Of a DNA stretch of 64,000 bases, positions 17,964 through 26,906 are shown one piece after another. Location: assembly GCF_002803075.1 (NCBI RefSeq), contig NZ_NNBK01000001.1:248001-312000 (forward strand). Direction: 5' to 3'. Origin of the DNA: Streptomyces sp. CB01373. GTDB taxonomy: Bacteria; Actinomycetota; Actinomycetes; Streptomycetales; Streptomycetaceae. Position 1 is the first letter of the stretch; each line of letters opens with the position of its first letter. The notes below the pieces were generated by a model that was not told the origin of the DNA, ran no database searches, and was given only the letters and a program-made list of their open reading frames with translations. The position numbers and the translations under genes were made by a program.

Positions 17964-18798
17964 TTCGGTCATCCTCAGCCGCTTGCTCGATCAGGGCGAG
18001 GGACGCCTTGGGTGGTAGCGCGGCGGCCCTCAGCAGATCGTACGACCTGCGGTACTCCTTCACGAGGCCTGGATCGTCGATGGTGTTCCCACTGTGCAGG
18101 GCCTCCGTGTAGACCAGGGGTGGGGCGTCGGGAAAGGTCATGAGCATGGCCGTCCCGAGCATGAAGGGATGTGCCCCGCAGTTCCACGGAAGGATCTGGG
18201 GAACGATCCGGTGGCGCCGAGCCAGCGTCGCGATGTGCTCCAGCTGTTCGGCCGTTTCCTGAGGCGGCAGGATCGGCTGGCGTAGCAACGACTCGGACAG
18301 TACCGCCCAATACACGGGCGTCCTGTGGTCGTCCTCGAAGAGGCGGCCCCGTGCCATGCGGGCCGCGACCTTTTCCTCCACCTCGTCGTCCGGTGCCAGC
18401 GGGTGCGTCGCCCGCACCACCGCCCGCGCGTACGAGTCCGTCTGGAGCAGTCCCGGAATCAGGGTCGGGCACCACTCCTCGATGGTCTCCGCGTGCTTCT
18501 CCGCCTCCAGCACGCGCTCGAAGTAACGAGCGTGGCCCCGCCGCTTGGCGTTGCGCACGTCCTCGCAGCGCCGCTTGAAGAAGCCGTCCGTGCCGAGCAC
18601 CCGGTCCACATGCTCGGCCAGTTCCGCCGGCATCCGCCGCTCGCCCCGCTCGATCTCGCTGAGATGGCTCGGACCGTAGAAGCTGCCGTCGACCAGTTGC
18701 TGGAGCGTCAGCCCGGCCTCCTCCCGTTTCCAGCGCAACTCCTTGCCATAGAAGGTGGGAACGCTTGCCGAGCCGTCGATGTCCTTGCGCTGTCCCAT
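17944..18798 (-). CDS. XRE-family regulator with DUF5753 (WhiJ-like)
   Basis: 284 residues. An N-terminal HTH (FYGKELRWKREEAGLTLQQLVDGSFYGPSHLSEIERGER, about 15-55) is followed by the DUF5753 ligand/partner domain (TLIPGLLQTDSYARAVVRATHP ... LSESLLRQ ... VQILPWNCGAHPF-like region). These regulators act with DUF397 proteins and small ATPases in developmental and antibiotic control in streptomycetes. The DUF397 gene overlaps its 3' end and a HATPase gene is divergent at 18997, giving the full trio. Target unknown. Confidence 0.9.
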   Translation of the reverse strand: MGQRKDIDGSASVPTFYGKELRWKREEAGLTLQQLVDGSFYGPSHLSEIERGERRMPAELAEHVDRVLGTDGFFKRRCEDVRNAKRRGHARYFERVLEAEKHAETIEEWCPTLIPGLLQTDSYARAVVRATHPLAPDDEVEEKVAARMARGRLFEDDHRTPVYWAVLSESLLRQPILPPQETAEQLEHIATLARRHRIVPQILPWNCGAHPFMLGTAMLMTFPDAPPLVYTEALHSGNTIDDPGLVKEYRRSYDLLRAAALPPKASLALIEQAAEDDRNGKQRD

Positions 18799-18996
18799 CG
18801 TTCACCGTCCTGGTGGCCGTTACCGTCCGTCTCCCGGCGTGTCCGCCCGAGTCCCGGCGGTTCCCCTGGCGATGCCAACCGTGTCTGCCATACGCGCAGT
18901 TCAGGGCCGGGAGCCCGAACCTCTGTCACGGTACGCGGCACGCCACCAGACTGTGAGCAGTTCGTCACAGAGCGCACTGGAAGGTGTGAACCACCG

Positions 18997-19428
18997 ATGC
19001 ACGACCACTCCGAGGTACAGGACCGCGCCGAGGGCCTTGTGGGCCACGTAGGGGGTGGCGTGCTGCGGCCGCCCCTGACGCTGGAACTGCTCGCCACGCC
19101 GGGGGAGGTGCGGGAGGTGCGCAGGGAGATCCGCGCGTACGCGGCCGAGCCGTGCGCCGACCTCGAGCTCTGTGTGAGCGAACTCCTCACCAACGTCATC
19201 CGCCACCTCGGCGAGGGCGTCCCCGTGACCGTCCGCGTGTCCCGCACCCGGGACCGCACGCGACTGGAGGTCACCGACCCGGACCCGCGCGCCCTGCCCG
19301 TCCTGTGCCGGACGTCCGACGAGAACGACGAGTCCGGCCGCGGCCTCGCCCTGCTCGACGCGCTGAGCCTGCGGTGGGGAGTGGACCAGTGGCCCGGCAG
19401 CAAGACCGTGTGGTGCGAACTGCATTGA
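18997..19428 (+). CDS. ATP-binding anti-sigma-factor-like protein (HATPase_c_2)
   Basis: 143 residues. GHKL ATPase of the RsbW/SpoIIAB-like group with the N-box CVSELLTNVIRH (around residue 80), a G1-like VTDPDPRALP region and G2 ESGRGLALLDALS. Such stand-alone ATPases accompany WhiJ-type XRE and DUF397 genes. Divergent from the XRE gene, sharing a 198-base upstream region. The start ATG is preceded by GGAAGG. Kinase activity toward an anti-anti-sigma factor is a family expectation and was not seen. Confidence 0.85.
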   Translation: MHDHSEVQDRAEGLVGHVGGGVLRPPLTLELLATPGEVREVRREIRAYAAEPCADLELCVSELLTNVIRHLGEGVPVTVRVSRTRDRTRLEVTDPDPRALPVLCRTSDENDESGRGLALLDALSLRWGVDQWPGSKTVWCELH

Positions 19429-19524
19429 TCATGTACAGCTCTGCGGCGTGTGTAAGTTTTCCGCGTTCTCAGGGGCAGTTGGAACCATTTCAACTGGCTC
19501 TCGACGTCTCATCCAAGGGGAAAC

Positions 19525-19916
19525 GTGCGCACATCCGCCAGACCGGTACTTCGCGCCGCAGTCGCGATCGGAGCCACGACCGTGCGGGGGTTAGCCGCGC
19601 CGCAGACCCAGGCCGGCAGCACGGCAACAGTTCCCGTCGCGAGCTCGCGGCGGGTGCCGCGAACAACGCCACCAGCCTCGGGCCGGCTTCTGCGCCGCCG
19701 GGCTACCCGCGCGGGACGCGCCCCGGCAGCGTTACCGTCGAGTCCCGCATGGACGCGGAGGCCGTCAGCGAGCTGCGGCGCCGCGGTCATGACGTGACCG
19801 TGGGCGGGCCGTGGTCCGAGGGGCGCCTGTGCGCCGTCGCGCGCTGCCCCGAGACGGGCATCCTGTCCGCGGCCGCCAACCCGCGGGGGATGCAGGGGTA
19901 CGCGGTCGGCCGGTGA
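19525..19916 (+). pseudogene. Decayed gamma-glutamyltransferase (internal deletion plus frameshift)
   Basis: Two separated parts of a gamma-glutamyltransferase gene remain. From GTG 19525 an export-signal-like start is read (RTSARPVLRAAVAIGATTV). From about 19725 to the stop at 19914-19916, in a different frame, the C-terminal end is clear (GGPWSEGRLCAVAR ... GILSAAANPRGMQGYAVGR). A normal protein is about 600 residues; more than 1.3 kb is missing, including the autoprocessing Thr region. No intact copy is in the window. Confidence 0.8.
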
Positions 19917-20060
19917 GGCGGCCGGGCGGCGTCCGGCGCGCGCCGGACGCGGGCGTCCACCGACCGTTCCCCGATGTCCGATGACGGGTGTTCACGCCGA
20001 TTCCACCCGGAGTGCACCGGCTCGGCGGGGAATGTCAGTGGGGCATGTTCTCATGGAGGC

Positions 20061-20930
20061 ATGATCGAAGAGACGGAAACCATCGAAGAGTTTCTCGCAC
20101 GTCACTCGGCCGACGTGGAGGAGGCGGTCCGCAAGGCGGCCGCGGCCGAGATCATGCCCCGCTTCCGCCGGCTGGCGGAGCACGAGGTGGATCAGAAGGC
20201 GGGACCGCACGACCTGGTGACGGACGCCGACCGGCTGGCCGAGCGGTATCTCACGGACACGCTCGGCGCCCTGCTGCCGGGTTCGGTCGTGGTCGGCGAG
20301 GAGGCGGTGCACGCCGACCCGGCGGTGTACGAGGCGATACAGGGCGACGCCCCGGTCTGGATCGTCGACCCGGTCGACGGCACACGGCAGTTCGTGCACG
20401 GCGACCCCGGCTTCTGCACCCTGGTCGCGCTCGCCCGGCACGGGGTCCTGCTCGCCTCCTGGACGTACGCGCCCGCGCGCGACCAGCTCGCCACGGCCGT
20501 ACGCGGTCGGGGCGCCTTCCTCGACGGCGTGCGCCTGCGCAGCGGTGCGCCCGAGCCGGGGCGGCCCCTCGAAGTCGCCACGTCCCACCCCGACTACACG
20601 ACGGACGAAGAGAAGCAGGCCCTGCGCGGCCTGTGGGCGGACGGGGTCGCACCGCGTCCCTGCGGCTCGGCCGGGCTGGAGTATCTCGCCATCGCCCGGG
20701 GTGAGTTGGACGCCACCGTCTTCTGCTGGGAGGCGGCATGGGACCACGCGGCGGGCCTGCTCCTGGTCGAGGAGGCCGGCGGCACCCACCAGACCCTGAC
20801 CGGCGCCCCCTTCCGCATCACGGGCGGCAACACCCTGCCCTTCACAACGGCCCGGGACGCGGCGACGGCCCGCCGGATCACGGACCTGCTCCCGGCCCCG
20901 GAGACGGAAGGCGCGCCCCTGGCAGGCTGA
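20061..20930 (+). CDS. Inositol-monophosphatase-family phosphatase
   Basis: 289 residues of the Mg-dependent IMPase/FBPase/CysQ fold. Motifs: DLVTDADRLAERYL, VVGEEAV (metal Glu), WIVDPVDGTRQFVHG (metal Asp residues) and CWEAAWDHAAGLLLVEEAGG. Substrate could be inositol phosphate, histidinol phosphate or PAP; not decidable here. The ATG at 20061 follows GGAGG by only one base, so the start is uncertain, although the homology to the family begins shortly after it. Monocistronic. Confidence 0.88.
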   Translation: MIEETETIEEFLARHSADVEEAVRKAAAAEIMPRFRRLAEHEVDQKAGPHDLVTDADRLAERYLTDTLGALLPGSVVVGEEAVHADPAVYEAIQGDAPVWIVDPVDGTRQFVHGDPGFCTLVALARHGVLLASWTYAPARDQLATAVRGRGAFLDGVRLRSGAPEPGRPLEVATSHPDYTTDEEKQALRGLWADGVAPRPCGSAGLEYLAIARGELDATVFCWEAAWDHAAGLLLVEEAGGTHQTLTGAPFRITGGNTLPFTTARDAATARRITDLLPAPETEGAPLAG

Positions 20931-21128
20931 CCCCGGCAGAGGGCGGCGCCCTCGACTCCGGCCAAGGCCGCTCAGGCATCCGGGCCGCATCCTCCCGCAC
21001 CGTCCTGCCCCCGCCGGCGCCGCCCGAGGTGCCCGGCGGATCCCGAGCCCGCCGACCCGCCCCCGTCGTGTCGGTGGTGCGGCATATCCTGGGGCCGAGT
21101 GGCCATCGGCTGACTAGGGGGTCCGAAG

Positions 21129-22547
21129 GTGCCGTCGATGCTCGATGCCGTCGTGGTGGGTGCGGGGCCGAACGGACTGACCGCTGCCGTGGAGCTCGCC
21201 CGCCGCGGCTTCGACGTGGCGGTGTTCGAGGCGCGGGACACCGTGGGCGGAGGTGCCCGCACCGAGGAACTCACCCTGCCCGGCTTCCGGCACGACCCGT
21301 GCTCCGCCGCGCACCCCCTCGGCATCAACTCGCCCGCGTTCCGCGCCCTGCCCCTGGAGCGCTACGGTCTCGAATGGCTGCACGCCGAGCTGCCCATGGC
21401 GCACCCCTTCCCGGACGGCACCGCGGCCGTGCTGTCCCGGTCCGTCGCGGAGACGGCCGCCTCCTTCGGACCGCGCGACGCGGGCACGTACCGCAGGCTG
21501 GTCCAGCCGTTCCTGCCCAGGTGGGACACCCTCGCCCGCGACTTCATGTCACTGCCCCTGACCGCGCTTCCGCGCGACCCGGTCACCCTGGCCCGCTTCG
21601 GCCTGGTCGGCCTGCCCCCGTCCACCTGGCTGATGCGCCGATTCCGGGACGAGCGGGCCAGGACCCTCTTCGCCGGACTCGTCGCCCACGTCATGGCACC
21701 CCTCGGCGGCTTCGCCACCGGCGCCGTCGGCCTGGTCTTCGCGCTCGCCGCGCACGCCCGCGGCTGGCCGGTGGCCCGCGGCGGCTCCCAGGCGATCTCC
21801 GACGCCCTCGCCGCGTACCTCAAGGACCTCGGCGGCGCCGTACACACCGACTACGAGGTCAAGCGCCTCGACGACCTGCCGCCCGCGCGGGCGTACATCT
21901 TCGACACCTCGCCCACCGCGCTGGCCCGCATCGCCGGACTCGGCCGCTACTACGACGGCTACCGCTACGGCCCCGGCGTCTTCAAGATCGACTACGCCCT
22001 GGACGGCCCCGTGCCGTGGACCGCGCGGGAGCCCCGCGGCGCCGGCACCGTACAGATCGGCGCCGACAGCGCCGAGATCGGCAGCGCACTGCGCGCCGCG
22101 TCCCGCGAGGGCCACGCACCCGACCGGCCCTTCCTCATCACCGTCCAGCCCAGCGTCGCCGACCCCACCCGTGCCCCCGAGGGCAAGCAGGTCTTCTGGG
22201 CGTACGGCCATGTCCCCAACGGCTGGACCGGCGACCTCACCGACGTCGTGGAACGCCAGCTCGAACGCTTCGCCCCCGGCTTCCGCGACCGCGTACTCGC
22301 CCGCGCCACCGCAGGACCACCCGAGATCGCCGCCCGCAACGCCAACTACGTCGGCGGCGACATCGGCTCCGGCGCGGCCTCCGGGCTCCAGCTCCTGCTG
22401 CGTCCGAAGCCGTCGCTGTTCCCGTACAGCACCCCGCACCCGGCCGTCTTCATCTGCTCGTCGGCCACCCCGCCTGGCCCCGGCGTGCACGGCATGTCGG
22501 GACACAACGCCGCGAAGGCCGTCTGGAGGAGGCTGCGTCAGACATGA
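21129..22547 (+). CDS. Phytoene-dehydrogenase-like FAD oxidoreductase
   Basis: 472 residues. Begins with an FAD-binding Rossmann motif [29 protein letters not shown] and ends with a C-terminal FAD region ([19 protein letters not shown]), as in CrtI-related NAD(P)/FAD-dependent oxidoreductases. The middle part has [19 protein letters not shown], conserved in this group. No other carotenoid gene is nearby, so the substrate is unknown. GTG 21129 has GGGGG 7 bases upstream. It overlaps the macrodomain gene by ATGA. Confidence 0.85.
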   Translation: MPSMLDAVVVGAGPNGLTAAVELARRGFDVAVFEARDTVGGGARTEELTLPGFRHDPCSAAHPLGINSPAFRALPLERYGLEWLHAELPMAHPFPDGTAAVLSRSVAETAASFGPRDAGTYRRLVQPFLPRWDTLARDFMSLPLTALPRDPVTLARFGLVGLPPSTWLMRRFRDERARTLFAGLVAHVMAPLGGFATGAVGLVFALAAHARGWPVARGGSQAISDALAAYLKDLGGAVHTDYEVKRLDDLPPARAYIFDTSPTALARIAGLGRYYDGYRYGPGVFKIDYALDGPVPWTAREPRGAGTVQIGADSAEIGSALRAASREGHAPDRPFLITVQPSVADPTRAPEGKQVFWAYGHVPNGWTGDLTDVVERQLERFAPGFRDRVLARATAGPPEIAARNANYVGGDIGSGAASGLQLLLRPKPSLFPYSTPHPAVFICSSATPPGPGVHGMSGHNAAKAVWRRLRQT

Positions 22548-23056
22548 CCACCGCCATCACGCTCGTCCAGGGCGACATCACCAGGCAGCGCGCCGACGCG
22601 ATCGTCAACGCCGCCAACTCCTCCCTCCTCGGCGGCGGTGGCGTCGACGGCGCCATCCACCGCCGCGGCGGCCCCGCGATCCTCGAGGAGTGCCGCGCCC
22701 TGCGCGCCTCCCGGTACGGCAAGGGCCTGCCCACGGGCCAGGCGGTCGCCACCACGGCCGGCGAACTGGACGCGCTCTGGGTGATCCACACCGTCGGCCC
22801 CGTCCACAGCGGCGCCGAGGACCGTTCGCACCTGCTGGCCTCCTGCTACCGCACGTCCCTCCACGTCGCCGACGAACTGGGCGCGCGCACCGTGGCGTTC
22901 CCGGCGATCTCCACGGGCGTCTACCGCTGGCCGATGGACGACGCGGCCCGGATCGCGGTGGAGACAGTGCGGGAGACCGGCACCTCGGTAGAGGAGGTCC
23001 GCTTCGTCCTCTTCGACGACCGGGCCTACGCGGCGTTCGCGGCGCGGGTCGGCTGA
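22544..23056 (+). CDS. Macrodomain protein (O-acetyl-ADP-ribose deacetylase type)
   Basis: 170 residues; removes acetyl from O-acetyl-ADP-ribose or ADP-ribose from proteins. Signature [37 protein letters not shown] binds ADP-ribose; [12 protein letters not shown] is the second loop. O-acetyl-ADP-ribose is a sirtuin product, and a sirtuin lies in this window at 41522; the link is biochemical and not positional. Its ATG overlaps the stop of the FAD oxidoreductase (ATGA). Confidence 0.92.
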   Translation: MTTAITLVQGDITRQRADAIVNAANSSLLGGGGVDGAIHRRGGPAILEECRALRASRYGKGLPTGQAVATTAGELDALWVIHTVGPVHSGAEDRSHLLASCYRTSLHVADELGARTVAFPAISTGVYRWPMDDAARIAVETVRETGTSVEEVRFVLFDDRAYAAFAARVG

Positions 23057-23069
23057 CCTGGCCGCCGCC

Positions 23070-23609
23070 GTGATCTGGGAGATGCTGGGCCTGGGTTTCG
23101 TGCTCAGCCTGGACAACTTCCGGGTGGCGATCGCGCTCGGTACCGTCCCCTTCGGCCTGAAACGAGCGGTGCAGGTCGCGCTGACCTTCGGGCTGTGGGA
23201 CGCGGTCATGCCCCTGATCGGGCTGCTGATCGGCCGCGAGATCGGGGAGGCCGTCGGGGGCGTAGCGGACGTGGTGGGCGCGGTCGCGCTCGGCGGATAC
23301 GGCCTCTACCTCGTCGTCTCGGCCCTCCGTAACCCCGAGCCGGACGAGCTGGACCACCCGTGGGCGCTGTTCGGCATCCCGCTGACGCTGAGCCTGGACA
23401 ACCTGGTGGCCGGGGCGAGCCTCGGGATCCTCGGACTCTCGCCGTGGGTCGCGGCCCCCGTCTTCGGCCTCATCACGGCCGTGATGTCGCTGATCGGGCT
23501 CCAGCTCGGGCGGGCCGCCGCGCGACTCGTCCGGATCCGCGCGGACCTGGTGAGCGGCGTCAGCCTGATCATCGCCGCCGCGGTGCTGCCGCTGGTGTCC
23601 GGCGGCTAG
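23070..23609 (+). CDS. MntP-like manganese efflux membrane protein
   Basis: 179 residues, six predicted membrane helices. The two repeats of the family are clear: FVLSLDNFRVAIALG and TLSLDNLVAGASLG, with the conserved SLDN aspartates. Known family members export Mn2+. GTG start at 23070, 13 bases after the macrodomain stop, suggests cotranscription. Its last 41 bases overlap the 3' end of the convergent pqqE gene. Confidence 0.85.
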   Translation: MIWEMLGLGFVLSLDNFRVAIALGTVPFGLKRAVQVALTFGLWDAVMPLIGLLIGREIGEAVGGVADVVGAVALGGYGLYLVVSALRNPEPDELDHPWALFGIPLTLSLDNLVAGASLGILGLSPWVAAPVFGLITAVMSLIGLQLGRAAARLVRIRADLVSGVSLIIAAAVLPLVSGG

Positions 23610-24687
23610 CCCGGTGCGCCCGGGGGACCAGCGCGGGGGCGTCGGTCCGCGAGCCGGCGTTGGCGGCCTCGACCGCCCGGGCGACCAGATCGTGGTCGGG
23701 CGACAGATGGCAGACCGGGTCGGTGCGGGAGGCGTCGCCGGTGAGCAGGTACGCCTGGCAGCGGCACCCGCCGAAGTCGACCTCCCGCCGGGGGCAGCTC
23801 CGGCAGGGTTCCGGCATCCAGTCGGTCCCCCGGAACGCGTTCATCACCGGGGAGTCGGCCCAGATCCGCTCCAGCGAGTCCTCCCGCACACTGGCCCGCG
23901 GCAACGGCAGGGACTGGGCGGCCGGACAGGGCAGCACGTCACCGTTCGGCGTCACCGTCAGCATCCGGGAGGCCCAGCCGTCCATGCAGGGCTTCGGGTA
24001 GCGGCTGTAGTAGTCGGGGAGGACGTAGATGATGTCCATGCGGTCCCGCAGCCGCTCGCGGGCGGCCCGTGCGACGGCCTCGGCCGCCTCCAGCTGGGCC
24101 CGGCTCGGCAACAGCGCGGCACGGTTGCGCCAGGCCCAGCCGTAGTACTGGGTGTTGGCCAGCTCCACCCGGTCCGCGCCCGCCTCCTCGGCCAGCCCGA
24201 GCACCTCGGCGACGCGGTCGATGTTGTACCGGTGCAGCACCACGTTCACGGTGAGCGGCCAGCCCAGCTCCTTGACCACGCCCATCGCCTCGATCTTGCG
24301 CCGGAACGACGGGATCCCGGCGATCCGGTCGGACACGGACGGCTCGTCGGCCTGGATGCTGATCTGCACATGGTCAAGGCCCGCGGCCCGCAACCGCTCG
24401 GCCCTCGGACGCGAGAACCCGACGGCGCTGGTGATGAGGTTGGTGTAGAGATCTAGAGCGTTAGCGACCGCCACGATCTCCACCAGGTCGCGCCGCAGCA
24501 GCGGCTCCCCGCCGGACAGATGGCACTGGAGCACCCCCAGGTCGGCGGCCTCGGCCAGCACCCGCTGCCACTCCTCGGTGGCCAGCTCGTCCCGGTGGTC
24601 GCCCAGGTTCAGCGGGTTCGAGCAGTACGGGCAGGCCAGCGGGCACCGGTAGGTCAGCTCGGCGAGCAGTCCGTACGGGCTATCCAT
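23569..24687 (-). CDS. pqqE: PqqE radical-SAM enzyme (PQQ biosynthesis)
   Basis: 372 residues. Links Glu and Tyr side chains of PqqA in the first step of pyrroloquinoline quinone synthesis. Radical-SAM cluster CX3CX2C at Cys15, Cys19, Cys22 (TYRCPLACPYCSNP), the GGEPLLR motif, and C-terminal SPASM cysteines (PCPAAQ, CRSCPRREVDFGGCRCQA) for auxiliary clusters. The start overlaps pqqD by 8 bases. It has an extra Ala/Arg-rich C-terminal tail of about 30 residues that runs into the convergent MntP-like gene. Confidence 0.95.
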   Translation of the reverse strand: MDSPYGLLAELTYRCPLACPYCSNPLNLGDHRDELATEEWQRVLAEAADLGVLQCHLSGGEPLLRRDLVEIVAVANALDLYTNLITSAVGFSRPRAERLRAAGLDHVQISIQADEPSVSDRIAGIPSFRRKIEAMGVVKELGWPLTVNVVLHRYNIDRVAEVLGLAEEAGADRVELANTQYYGWAWRNRAALLPSRAQLEAAEAVARAARERLRDRMDIIYVLPDYYSRYPKPCMDGWASRMLTVTPNGDVLPCPAAQSLPLPRASVREDSLERIWADSPVMNAFRGTDWMPEPCRSCPRREVDFGGCRCQAYLLTGDASRTDPVCHLSPDHDLVARAVEAANAGSRTDAPALVPRAHRASRRTPAAAPRRR

Positions 24688-25009
24688 CGGCGAGCTCCAC
24701 CCAGCGCCGGGCGACGAGCCGGGCCAGGAACCGCCGCACCTCGTCGCCGGGAACGGAGTCGTAGTGCGCGCCCAGCTCCGCCACGATCTCGGCCACGGTG
24801 TGCCGCCCGTCGCACAGCCTCAGGATGTCCGCGCCGCTGCCGTTCAGCACCACCACCGTCTCGGGGTGCAGCAGGACCGGACGCTGCCTGGTCCGGGAGA
24901 AGGCCAGCCGGACATGGCGCGCGAGGCGGGGCCGGTCCGAGCCGGACACCTCGACGCCGGGACGGGTTCCGGCGGTCGTCTGCTTCGTTCCGGTAGGGGT
25001 CGGATCCAT
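24680..25009 (-). CDS. pqqD: PqqD peptide chaperone
   Basis: 109 residues. Binds the PqqA precursor and presents it to PqqE. The PqqD core is recognisable: RPRLARHVRLAFSRTRQRPVLLHPETVVVLN, then ILRLCDGRHTVAEIVAEL and the FLARLVARRWVE end. A 25-residue Thr/Gly-rich N-terminal extension precedes it. ATG 25009 follows the pqqC stop by 5 bases; GGAG lies upstream. The 3' end overlaps pqqE. Confidence 0.92.
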   Translation of the reverse strand: MDPTPTGTKQTTAGTRPGVEVSGSDRPRLARHVRLAFSRTRQRPVLLHPETVVVLNGSGADILRLCDGRHTVAEIVAELGAHYDSVPGDEVRRFLARLVARRWVELADG

Positions 25010-25014
25010 GATGG

Positions 25015-25716
25015 TCACTCCGGATAGGCCTGGTCGACGGCGTCCATCAGGCTCCACAGGACGTCGCACTTGAACGACAGCGCGTCGAGGGCGCGCGCCT
25101 GGGACTCGGTGGAGAGGCAGTGCGCGGTGACCACCTCCAGGGCGTGCTCGCAGTCGCGGGGCGCCTGCTCCAGGCGGGCCCGGAAATACGCGAGACCCTC
25201 GGGGTCGATCCACGGGTACCACCGCTCGAACGCGGCCAGCCGCGCCGCCATCAGGTCCGGCGCGAACAGCTCGGTGAGCGAGGACGCCACCGCTTCCACC
25301 CACGGGCGGGTCCGTGTGAAGGTGACGTAGGCGTCGACGGCGAACCGCACCCCGGGCACCAGGTGCCGGTGGTCCCGGACCTCCTCGCGGGTCAGCCCGG
25401 CGGCCTCGCCGAGACGCAGCCATGCCTCGATGCCGCCCTCGCCGGCGGCGGTGCCGTCGTGGTCGAGGATCCGTCGGATCCAGCGGCGCCGTACCTCCAC
25501 GTCCGGACAGTTGGAGAGGATCGCGGCGTCCTTGCGGGGGATGTTCTCCTGGTAGTAGAAGCGGTTGGCCACCCAGCCCCGGATCTGTCCGCGACTGAGC
25601 CGGCCGGCGTTCATCCGGACGTGGAACGGGTGCTGGTCGTGGTACCGCCGCGAGTGGTCCCGCAGCGCCTCGACGAAGCCTTCGGCGCCGGTCCTCGTGG
25701 TCGTCGTTGTCGTCAC
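25015..25716 (-). CDS. pqqC: PqqC pyrroloquinoline-quinone synthase
   Basis: 233 residues. Cofactorless oxidase performing the last ring closure and eight-electron oxidation to PQQ. Family motifs: [45 protein letters not shown] and the [11 protein letters not shown] region with active-site His/Tyr/Arg. GTG start 25716 lies 4 bases after the pqqB stop, so tightly coupled. A Thr-rich N-terminus precedes the domain. Confidence 0.95.
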   Translation of the reverse strand: MTTTTTTRTGAEGFVEALRDHSRRYHDQHPFHVRMNAGRLSRGQIRGWVANRFYYQENIPRKDAAILSNCPDVEVRRRWIRRILDHDGTAAGEGGIEAWLRLGEAAGLTREEVRDHRHLVPGVRFAVDAYVTFTRTRPWVEAVASSLTELFAPDLMAARLAAFERWYPWIDPEGLAYFRARLEQAPRDCEHALEVVTAHCLSTESQARALDALSFKCDVLWSLMDAVDQAYPE

Positions 25717-25720
25717 GGCT

Positions 25721-26608
25721 CTACACCCGGACTTCCAGACCGTCCATGGCCACTTCCATGCCGCTCTCCTCCACGGTACGCCGCTCGGGCGTGTCCTCCA
25801 GAAGGACCGGATTGGTGTTGTTCATGTGCACGAAGATCGTCCGGCCCACGCCGAGCGACGGGAGCTGGGCCAGGCTGCCGTCCGGGCCGTCGATGGGCAG
25901 ATGGCCCATCTCCCGGGACGTCTTGGCGGCCAGGCCGAGCCGTACGAGCTCGTCGTCGCGCCAGCAGGTTCCGTCGATCAGCAGGCAGGCGCAGCCCTCG
26001 ATCTCCGCGCGCAGCTCCGGCGTCAGCGACTGCACCCCCGGCAGGTACACCAGCGTTGCCCCGCTGCGCTCGTCGGTCAGCCGGTAGCCGACGACGCGGC
26101 CGTGGTCCGTCCCGGTTCCGAAGCGGTCTCGCTTGCTGGTGGGCACGTCGAACGCCCGGCAGGACAGCCCGTCCGCCAGGGCGAGACAGACGCCGGGGGC
26201 CACCGCCCGCCACTCGACCGGGCAGTAGCGTTCGAGCGTGCGCAGGATCCCCGAGCCGCTGAGCAGGGTCTCGTGCGTCGCGGGTGTGGCGTACAGCCGC
26301 AGGGCGCGGGCCTCGCGCAGCAGGAGCAGGCCGAGCGTGTGGTCCAGCTCGGCGTCGGTGAGCAGCACCGCCTCCAGCGGCGTGGTGCGGTCGTCGTGCG
26401 GGTGCAGGCCGGGGAAGGCCTCGATCTGGGTGCGGACGTCGGGTGAGGCGTTGACGAGGAACCACCTGCGGCCGTCGGCGCTGACCGCGACCGACGACTG
26501 CGTGCGCGCGAGCCCGGTCCGGGAGCGGACCTCGGTGCACACCGGGCAGCCGCAGTTCCACTGCGGGGAGCCGCCCCCCGCCGCCGAGCCCAGTACGCGC
26601 AGCAACAC
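25721..26608 (-). CDS. pqqB: PqqB metallo-beta-lactamase-fold protein
   Basis: 295 residues. Proposed oxygenase/hydroxylase acting on the cross-linked precursor. MBL fold with the PqqB-type beginning [22 protein letters not shown] and metal-site motifs [17 protein letters not shown] and [13 protein letters not shown] start at 26608. It is separated from pqqA by 157 bases containing a strong hairpin (26716-26746). Confidence 0.94.
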   Translation of the reverse strand: MLLRVLGSAAGGGSPQWNCGCPVCTEVRSRTGLARTQSSVAVSADGRRWFLVNASPDVRTQIEAFPGLHPHDDRTTPLEAVLLTDAELDHTLGLLLLREARALRLYATPATHETLLSGSGILRTLERYCPVEWRAVAPGVCLALADGLSCRAFDVPTSKRDRFGTGTDHGRVVGYRLTDERSGATLVYLPGVQSLTPELRAEIEGCACLLIDGTCWRDDELVRLGLAAKTSREMGHLPIDGPDGSLAQLPSLGVGRTIFVHMNNTNPVLLEDTPERRTVEESGMEVAMDGLEVRV

Positions 26609-26715
26609 TCCGGCACTCCGTTCGTCGAGGGTCCGGACCCGTCACGGGCCCGGCCGTTCACGGCCGCCCGTGGCCGTTCGAGGCGCATGGCCGCCCGTGG
26701 CCGTACCGAGCCTCC

Positions 26716-26746
26716 GGAGGGCGCCGGACCAGGTCCGGCGCCCTCC
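26716..26746 (-). terminator. Strong hairpin between pqqA and pqqB
   Basis: Perfect 15-bp arms GGAGGGCGCCGGACC and GGTCCGGCGCCCTCC around a single A. It lies directly downstream of pqqA inside the operon. Probable attenuator or processing site that keeps PqqA peptide in excess over the later enzymes. Confidence 0.65.
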
Positions 26747-26765
26747 CGCGTTCGCCGGTCCGCGG

Positions 26766-26861
26766 TCAGTCCTCCAGCCTGGCGACGTACATGGTCACCT
26801 CGGCCGCGACCGCGATCTCCTCGAACTCGGGCGTCTCCCACACTTCGAGCTGGGACTCCAT
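26766..26861 (-). CDS. pqqA: PqqA precursor peptide
   Basis: 31 residues, too short for usual gene finders. Carries the conserved Glu-x3-Tyr pair (Glu21, Tyr25 in AEVTMYVARLED) that PqqE cross-links to build PQQ. An excellent ribosome site GGAGGTGA lies 5 bases before the ATG, better than any other in the cluster. It sits 45 bases after the PQQ dehydrogenase gene, hence in the same transcript. Confidence 0.95.
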   Translation of the reverse strand: MESQLEVWETPEFEEIAVAAEVTMYVARLED

Positions 26862-26906
26862 GGATTCACCTCCTCTCCGCCCGGACCGGGCAGGTCCGGT
26901 CACGCG

